In this document: piece after piece, positions 63,738 through 64,000 of the stretch
Numbering within the stretch: position 1 is the stretch's first letter
Layout: each line of letters begins with the position of its first letter
Assembly (NCBI GenBank): GCA_017465845.1
Contig: JAFTVH010000002.1
Coordinates: 36,934 to 100,933 of the forward strand
Length of the DNA stretch: 64,000 bases
Direction: 5' to 3'
DNA from: Lachnospiraceae bacterium
GTDB lineage: Bacteria; Bacillota; Clostridia; Lachnospirales; Lachnospiraceae
Notes under the pieces: model-generated
Seen by the model: the letters and a program-made list of their open reading frames with translations, nothing else
What the model was told of the DNA's origin: nothing
Databases searched by the model: none
Position numbers and translations under genes: made by a program

Positions 63738-63847
63738 TTTTTGAGGGTTTGCCAAACTTTTTGAGGGTCTTTCGTGAGGGCTTCATTGATTTTTGATATG
63801 AGTTAATGAGGGTTTTTCGTGAGGGGCTGGTTTGAGGGTCTTTTATG
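63738..63847. repeat. Short TGAGGG-containing direct repeats
   Basis: TTTTTGAGGGT occurs at 63737 and 63757, and looser copies (TGAGGGTTTTTCGTGAGGGG and TTGAGGGTCTTTTATGAGGGG) follow from 63806 to 63852. They lie between the GH20 gene and its terminator and have no open frame. Confidence 0.5.
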
Positions 63848-63884
63848 AGGGGCTGATGTTGTGAAAAACATCAGCTCCTATTTT
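63848..63884 (+). terminator. Intrinsic terminator after the GH20 gene
   Basis: A 13-bp stem (AGGGGCTGATGTT with AACATCAGCTCCT, one G-U pair), a six-base loop and ATTTTAAT. It closes the plus-strand run of surface genes. Confidence 0.75.
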
Positions 63885-63893
63885 AATGAACAT

Positions 63894-64000
63894 TTATTCC
63901 GGTAATTCGTCAGGAATAGAGATACCTGCATCTTTGAGCAATGCTTCTAATGCATCAATTCTGGCGTATAGTCGTTGGATTTCGATCCAGTTTCCGTGAC
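63894..64000 (-). CDS. C-terminal end of an unidentified protein (partial)
   Basis: A minus-strand frame entering from the right edge ends at 63894 and reads HGNWIEIQRLYARIDALEAL, followed by LKDAGISIPDELPE. The helical heptad-like pattern suggests a short coiled-coil end. The family is not recognised; a transposon accessory protein is possible, but nothing in these 35 residues proves it. The gene converges on the surface genes. Confidence 0.5.
   Translation of the reverse strand, partial: HGNWIEIQRLYARIDALEALLKDAGISIPDELPE

Noticed and set aside
63894-64000. Insertion sequence end
   Set aside because: A transposon protein is possible for the partial gene, but no terminal inverted repeat or target duplication is visible and the 35 residues are not diagnostic.

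Overview
The window looks like a chromosomal cell-surface polysaccharide and glycoconjugate region of a Gram-positive, low-to-middle GC Firmicute, most likely a gut Clostridia of the Lachnospiraceae type. The clues are strong AGGAGG-type ribosome binding sites, an EpsG-like polymerase, a CpsB/CpsC/CpsD-like regulatory set, a LytR-CpsA-Psr protein, fibro-slime and GH20 surface proteins, and no outer-membrane genes. The species call is inference; no rRNA or tRNA gene was seen.

Layout. (1) 1-14346, richer in G+C: a pseudaminic-acid-type nonulosonate pathway (PseF tail, PseH-like, PseI, PseG) with an FkbH-like protein, an acyl carrier protein, a GtrII/GtrB-like pair, an acyltransferase, a WecE/RffA-like aminotransferase and three large membrane proteins. 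A 752-bp gap between pseI and pseG carries two families of hairpin-forming repeats. (2) 14419-32366, AT-rich: a polysaccharide assembly block. It starts with a fused initiating phosphoglycosyltransferase/glycosyltransferase and continues with EpsG, ten more glycosyltransferases of families GT2, GT4, GT8 and GT32, a serine-acetyltransferase-like enzyme, a pyruvyltransferase, a Wzm/Wzt ABC exporter and an acyltransferase. (3) 32512-41850: a nucleotidyltransferase-like gene, then a three-gene cassette with its own candidate promoter and a very strong terminator. The cassette encodes a 2012-residue protein with two GHKL-like ATPase regions, phosphoribosyltransferase-like segments and a GAF/histidine-kinase-like end, then a stand-alone receiver protein, then a DUF2971 protein. 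(4) 42030-50280: export and chain-length control, with an Ig-like exported protein, two polymerase-linked BY-kinase-type proteins, an S26 peptidase, an ABC exporter, a PHP-type tyrosine phosphatase and an LCP protein. (5) 50367-54214, minus strand: an anchored SGNH-like protein and a compact RiPP-type operon (PqqD-like protein, four-cysteine precursor, HprK-like kinase, radical SAM/SPASM enzyme). (6) 54436-63685, plus strand: three exported or surface proteins, then a terminator and the tail of an unidentified minus-strand gene.

How they work together. Regions 1, 2 and 4 make sense as one programme: make activated sugars and acyl decorations, assemble a repeat unit on undecaprenyl phosphate, export it, control chain length by tyrosine phosphorylation, and attach it to the wall. 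Regions 3 and 5 do not fit that programme and are the strongest candidates for undescribed biology: a two-component-like cassette with a DUF2971 partner that may be a conflict or defence system, and a RiPP system whose auxiliary genes (nucleotidyltransferase, S26 peptidase, ABC exporter) may be scattered through the surface locus. All functional calls come from motif reading by eye; no database search was run.
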